64,000 nucleotides of DNA from Ottelia alismoides (Eukaryota; Streptophyta; Magnoliopsida; Alismatales; Hydrocharitaceae): NCBI GenBank assembly GCA_037367405.1, contig JAZKJV010005773.1:496001-560000 (forward strand), written 5' to 3'. Positions 58,432 to 64,000 of this stretch are shown here, piece by piece (within the stretch, counting starts at the first letter, position 1; every line of letters starts with the position of its first letter). The notes under the pieces were generated by a model. That model searched no databases. It saw nothing but the letters and a program-made list of their open reading frames with translations, and was not told the origin of the DNA. A program made the position numbers and the translations under genes.

Positions 58432-61400
58432 TGATGTGGCCAAGATCACCGAATGACTAAGGTGAATCAGATAACTAAGGTTGTTGCGACCTCAGTCACT
58501 CGAGAAATCGGCTCGATCAAGAAAATATAAAGTAGACCACCAAATAAAAAGATAAAACAATAAAATCAGAAAATAGCAGTCCTGGCTATGAGATTAGCCT
58601 GGAGTAGCACCCAGGGTCAGACTCAGGGAGCATGAGTTGGCCTTGCGGCCTACGAAGTAGTCAGAAAAGAAAATAGAACAAAAACTAATATTTTGGTGGT
58701 TTTTAATTATTTTTATATTTTTTTGGATTTTTAATAATAATGGAAAATAAGAAAAAGGAAAAACAAGGCAAACTCAACAAAGTATTTAAACACTCTAAAA
58801 TGCTCCAAATAATTCAAACAAAAATATTTTTAAGTTTTTTAGGTTTTTTACTGTTTGTGGTGAATTTTTCAGATTTTTATAATTTTTATAGATTTTTCTA
58901 AAAATCAAAGAAGGCAGAAACAGTTAACCTATTGTCCAGCCAGGCTTGAAAAATCAATTTAAAATATCAAATTGATTTGTAAAAGCCTGGTAGTATTTTT
59001 TATGAAAACTAAAAACAATAAAGAAAATTCAGAAAAAGAGTTTGTATTTTTTTGGTTTTTCTAAAATTTTTTAGAATTCTTATAAGTTTTTAAGTGTTTT
59101 TTATTTTTAAGATTTTTTTAAGTCCAAAAATAACAAAAAATGGATAGAAAATCAAACACACCAAAACTAACAAAACCTATTTTTTTAGAATTTTTAAAAT
59201 AGTTTTGATATTTTTTATGATTTTCTAAATCAAATAGATGAAAAAATGATAGTTTTTGAATTTTTAAAAATATCAAAACACCTCAAAAATGTACCAAATT
59301 TTTGGTGAAAATTTTACACAGTGGCAGGAGCCACGTATCCAATTTTCACGCGATTTGGACGTAATTTGATATTTTATTTAATTAGCACAAGGTCTCACAG
59401 TGCACAGGGACCTATACGTAATAAAAAGTATTTGCAGGGGCTGAAAAGTAACAAATTCACAAAGTATAGGGTCCCTCGTGCAAAAAGCCCAAGTTTCCAC
59501 ACGCATTGCACGTGTCCAGGGCACGGAGGGACCTATATGTAATAAAAATAATCTCAAGGGATTTATAGCAACACGTGCTAAAAGCCTAGGGAACAAAATG
59601 CAAAATGTCCAGACAAATTAGCACATGTCGAATAAAACCATTCACAGGGGCATGGATGCAAATATCAAAAAGTAAACTTCATTCCATAACACCCAGAAAG
59701 TACGAGCCCATACGATGCAATTTGTCCAATACGCACGTGACGAAGCATGTGTATCACACATGCAGGGATGAAAATGCAAATACCAGAAATATTAAAGTCC
59801 TAAGTGCAATATGTCCAAGAGCTAAAATTTATTTGTTAAACTAAACTAAAACAACAAGAAACTACAGGGGTGCGGGTGCAATTACCCAGCCGAGGCGCGT
59901 GACGGTGCACGTGAGGTGCCAGATGTCGAGGCAGGGTTTGTTGTGGATGTGCGGCTGTGGTGCAGTCGCCTGGAGGATCCAACGGTGGACGCGATCGGGC
60001 GAACGTGGGCGACGCGTGTCCATCAGACCACGATCTGACGGTCTGACACCACAGCGGATGGACGGTGAAGATGCGATCTGGAGCGACGAGGGAATCCGAC
60101 GGCTGGCGATGTATGAGGAAGAACTCCTCCTGGCTGAGGTTCCCCGACTCGCTAGAGAAGATCCAGCAAGCCGATGAACAATCGGGGAGGATGGTCCTGC
60201 TCGCGATGGTTGTCCGCGTCGGGTGGTCACCTCCGATGAAGCTTCCAACGGTTGGATCGTCCGGCGAGGGGCGAGCAACCTAGAGAAGCTCCGGCGAAGG
60301 TCTGAAAGCTCGGCCAAGGGGGGTAGCTGCACTTTATTCTCCTGCAACGAAAAGGTCATGCTCGGAGGAGTGCTCCGGCGGGGGTTATTCGCAAAGGCGA
60401 TGAAAGAAGCGACGTGGGAGGCGGGAAAAGGCTCCGGCGAAGGCGGCGGAAGGATCCCAGCTCGATCCTGGCTCGAGTGGCCAAAACCGAGATGATCAGA
60501 TCGTGGAGGAAGGATGGCGATGAGTCGGCGAGGGTATCGGTATGGGTAGGGGGACTCGCGGAGCTCCGGCCACTAGGGCGGAGCTGGCGGAGCTAAAAGA
60601 CGAAAATTGAAATGGACGGTGAAAGGGAAGCTATCGGGTTTACCTGATGATGGGAGCCGACTGGGAATGAGCTCAGGAAGCTCTGGGTCGTAGCCTCAAA
60701 GGGTCGTCGGAACCCGAGGCTCGGGCGCACCTCGCGGCGGCACACGGCGGCAGACATCGCCGGATCAGTGGCTAACGACGTCCTCTCCTCTCTGTGACAC
60801 CACCCTCGCAAAGCTGTCACTCAAAGGAAGGGGATGGAGGTCCTGGGACAAAGGAGCAGTGCCAAAGATTAGTGAAAAGGTGTGGCGGAGGTGTCTTATG
60901 TACTGCTACGGGTCCGAGAAGAAGGAGGTCGGGCGAGTCGGTCGGAGCTCGGATCCCTAGGTAGAAGATCGGGCGAGGGTCTTGGATATGTCTAATGTAA
61001 TTAGGACCCTGGGTTTAGGCGAATGGAGGTCGAGTTAGACGGGGAAAAATGGGAGAAGTCGACTCGGTCGCGAGATCCGCAGCGGAAGAGGTCCGCGGGG
61101 GAGAGTTGACCGGGGGTCAACAATCCCCCGTGGACCAATGGGAGGCCTCCATTGGAAATTACTTTGAAAATTAAAAATAAAATAGTAAATGGGATTATTT
61201 CGAAAAACTTAAAACATGAAAAATGTTTGTTTATTTTTAATTATTTTTTTGTGATTTTATTTATTTTTTTGAAAAATAATTTACGTATTTACAGAATATT
61301 ATTATTATATACATGTATATACATATGTATTTTTTATTTTTGATTTTTAAGTATTTATTTTTATACAATTTATTCTAATTTTATATTTTCTTTATCTATA

Positions 61401-61884
61401 GAATGAAATTTGGAATAAAAGGGTATTTTTATTTTTTTTTTATTATTTAATTACATAGGTTAAATAAATACTTTTATTTACATATATACATGGTATATAT
61501 ACAAGGTGGATTTGGATTTTTATTTTATTTCTTTTTATTTTATTTTTTTTCTACTTTTTATTTTATTTATTTACACCATGAAATGTGGAATGTGAAAATA
61601 TTTTTGTTGCATTTTAATTATTTATTTACAATAAGAAAATAAATAGATATATTATTCTATATACATGGTCTATGTACAATGATGAAGGGAATTTATATTT
61701 TTCCTTTATTTTCTCCATTTTTATTTTAATTTTATATTTACAAATATATATATAAATAAATACACATTTTTATTTTGAATAATAGGGAAATAATTTTTTT
61801 TTACACAGGTATATGTACACACACTTGAGCTTCCTTATCTCTCTCTACTTCAATTCTTTTGCGGCCAGGCCCATGCTGAGCCCT
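58432..61884 (-). mobile_element. Athila F LTR (minus), cut by E
   Basis: The + strand starts TGATGTGGCCAAG, which on the minus strand is the 3' end of an LTR of this family. Read leftward, the GC-rich section is at about 59880-61080, a decayed TATA (TACATAAG) near 60895-60904, and the paired W-box at 61105-61121. The U3 part runs right to 61884 (CATGCTGAGCCCT), where E interrupts about 200 bases short of the expected LTR start. Whether F is a solo LTR or the 3' LTR of a whole element cannot be seen. The left target copy should be GCGGC (58427-58431). Confidence 0.85.
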
Positions 61885-64000
61885 TGATGAATACCCATTC
61901 ATCACTTTTTATTCTTTTATTTTAGCTACAAAACCTTTGCCAAACACATGTAGATATATGTAAATATTAATAATTAGCAAATAGCATGCATTGTGTAAAA
62001 ATAAATAATTAGCATGTTTTTGTGCATTAATAAAAGAATAAAGAAATAAAAGAAAAAGAGGGAGATATTTAGAATAAATACTGAGCGACCTAATCCCAAG
62101 GGAGGGCTCAGTATGGGCCTGACCGCATAAAAACCAAAGTAGAGGGAGATAAGGAAGCTCATGTGTGTACATATATACCTATGAATAAATAAAAGTATTT
62201 TCCTATAAATAAAAATAAAAATGGATTTGTATTTATTTGTAAATATGTGTACATATTAAATTAAAATAAAATTGCGAAAAATAAAAAGAAATAAAATTCA
62301 TCCCTTATTGTATATATTCACCATGTACATAGAACCCTTTATCTATTTATTTATCCCTATAAATAAATAAATTAAAATCCAACAAAAATGTGTACATATT
62401 ATATATTTCATAGTGTAAATAAATAAAATAAAAACCATAAAAATAAAATAAAAAGAAATAAAAATAAAATCAAAACCAATATTATACATATACCATATAT
62501 GTATATAAATAAAAGTAATTATTTTACCCTTGTACATAAATAATGAAAATAAAATAAAAATATCATAATATTCCAAATTTTATCCTATAAATAAATAAAA
62601 TATAAAATTGGAATAAAAATGTACAAAAATAATTAAAATACTTAATTTTAATTTCAAAAAAATAAATAAAAATCATAAAAAATAGTTTATAAATAAATAA
62701 AAAAATTTTATGTTTTAACTTTTTCCTAATTCGGCCATTTACTATTTTATATTTCATTTCCAAATCTTTATTACATGGTCGCTCCTGATTGGTCCACGGG
62801 GGATGTTGACCCCCGGTCAACTCCCCCTGGACCACAGACCCGCGGATCATGTGCGCCCGACCCGATTTCTCTGAATTACTGCACCTCGATCCGACCGCCA
62901 AATCTCGAAACTCCGGGCTCCATTTGTTCCTTGATCATCCTAGATCCTCGCTCGGGGTAGGTTATGGGGATCCGTGCTCCGAAATCCATGCCCAACCATC
63001 CTCTAGCCGGACCCCTAGCCATATTTAACATCTCCTCCGCTGCACGATTCACTCATCTTTGGTCCTCCCCCTCGACTCCAAGGAGCTACTCCACCTCGCC
63101 TGAGTGACAGCTGTGCGAGAGGTAGTGGAAGCGAGGCACGAGCAGCTGGGAAACCTCTGATCCGGCAGCTTTCGCCGCCGTGCGCCGCTGCGAGCGCGCT
63201 CAGCCTCGGGACTCGACTCCCCCTTGAGGCAATGACCCTCGGAGCTCCAGCAGCTCCAGCCCAGTTAATCTCCTCCGCAAGGTAGGTAGTTTAGCTTAAT
63301 TTCGTGTTTCCCCCAATTTGCTCTGCTACCATCACCGCCCAAATCAGCCCGCTCCGTCCAACCATTTGCCATCCCGACCACGCCTCCACCTTCTCCATAT
63401 TCCTCCGCAACTTCTTCACCCATCCACCCCCCCGTCTCGTCCCGGAGCAGGTCCTTCGTCCTCCGCCGCCACCGCTTCGCCGGAAGGACGCCACACCGCC
63501 TCATCCTTCATCTCCCACGTGCGCTAACGGGTCGAGGCAGTTTGCCCTCGACCCCTCTTTCTTCCTGTGCAGATCAGAACGTAAGGAGTGCCTCATCTGG
63601 AGGTCGACAGCTCAGGCACAGGAGCTCGGCTCCACCGACGTCGCCAGAGCTCCTCGGAGCTCCCCAGCGCCATCGGAGGGGCTGAATTGCTGCGGACCAT
63701 CGAGGCGACTCTTCTCCACATCTTAGCAGCAGCATAGGAGGACCCCAGCGCGCGCACGAGTCCGACGAAACTTGCCGGTGACGAGTTCTTGGAGCATCCT
63801 CCGTGTCCGTCCGATCGCACCCCCTCGCTCTAGATTAGTTCTGAGCCGTCCCTTTGAGGAGCAGCTGACACCGTTAGATGCGATCTGGACTGTCTCAGTC
63901 AGCCAGGGTTCAACCACCGCCAGCAACCGTCAGATCCACCACGTGGCTAACCCTGGAGCGTTCATCGGCTGAAGAGAAGCCATCGTTCCTCAACCGCTGG
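61885..64000 (+). mobile_element. Athila E LTR (plus), running out of the window
   Basis: Starts TGATGAATACCCATTCATCA inside F's LTR. The expected target copy is GCCCT (61880-61884). The W-box pair is at 62805-62821, a weak TATA (ATATTTAA) at 63021-63028, and an intron-like span at 63282-63572 (AAG/GTAGGT to CCTGTGCAG). Frames at 63304-63972 lie in the GC-rich section and are not conserved elsewhere. Only about two thirds of the LTR is in view. Confidence 0.87.

Noticed and set aside
59862..60495. Overlapping frames in F's LTR, up to 165 codons on the minus strand
   Set aside because: Same GC-rich LTR section as above; the frames overlap on opposite strands and no homologous frame exists in the B, D or E LTRs.

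Overview
The window looks like a stack of nested transposable elements from repeat-rich, probably pericentromeric, chromatin of a flowering plant. The evidence is Athila-type Ty3/gypsy retrotransposons with 3.1-3.7 kb LTRs and tRNA-Asp-like primer sites, a Copia element with the usual plant polypurine tract, a plant-type Helitron (Pif1-like helicase plus an intron-containing RPA70-like gene), and fold-back MITEs. The species cannot be told from sequence. I see no intact host gene, tRNA, rRNA or CRISPR.

Layout. The base layer is a decayed Helitron (6090-6128 and 21045-28010), read on the + strand. Its helicase is split twice: by a + strand Copia element (1 to about 6089; the 5' part is outside the window) and by Athila copy A (minus strand, 6129-21044, target duplication GTTTA/ATTTA). 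A's 5' LTR carries three head-to-tail copies of a 392-bp fold-back MITE. Two more fold-back elements lie in the Helitron. At 28010/28011 the Helitron is cut by Athila copy C (+; LTR and leader, 28011-32428). C is interrupted by Athila copy D (+; LTR 32429-32700 plus 49921-52978, leader, gag and part of pol to 58431). D's 5' LTR is interrupted by copy B, the most complete element (+, 32701-49915, target duplication GGTAA on both sides). D's pol is interrupted by the LTR of copy F (minus, from 58432), which is itself interrupted at 61885 by the LTR of copy E (+, running out of the window). The nesting order is Helitron, then C, then D, then F, then E; A, B and the MITEs are separate insertions.

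The Athila elements share one plan: LTR, tRNA-Asp-like PBS, about 1.7 kb of structured leader, gag, a glutamine-rich and acidic spacer, protease (DSGS), RT (FMDD), RNase H, integrase, then about 2 kb of 3' sequence with no sense ORF, a polypurine tract and the LTR. All copies are dead. A has an exactly in-frame deletion of RT and RNase H and lacks the first integrase catalytic Asp. B has premature stops, frameshifts and a D-to-N change at the second integrase Asp. Most premature stops look like CAG-to-TAG or CGA-to-TGA transitions.

The most interesting signals are noncoding and conserved between copies. They are an array of CTATACTTAGG hairpins and six TTGTGTAAA motifs after integrase in A and B; an antisense reading frame in the same region; a paired inverted W-box in all eight LTR copies; leader hairpins resembling a dimerisation or packaging signal; a splice acceptor five bases before the gag ATG; and a probable intron inside the LTR. 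All boundaries and comparisons were made by eye.
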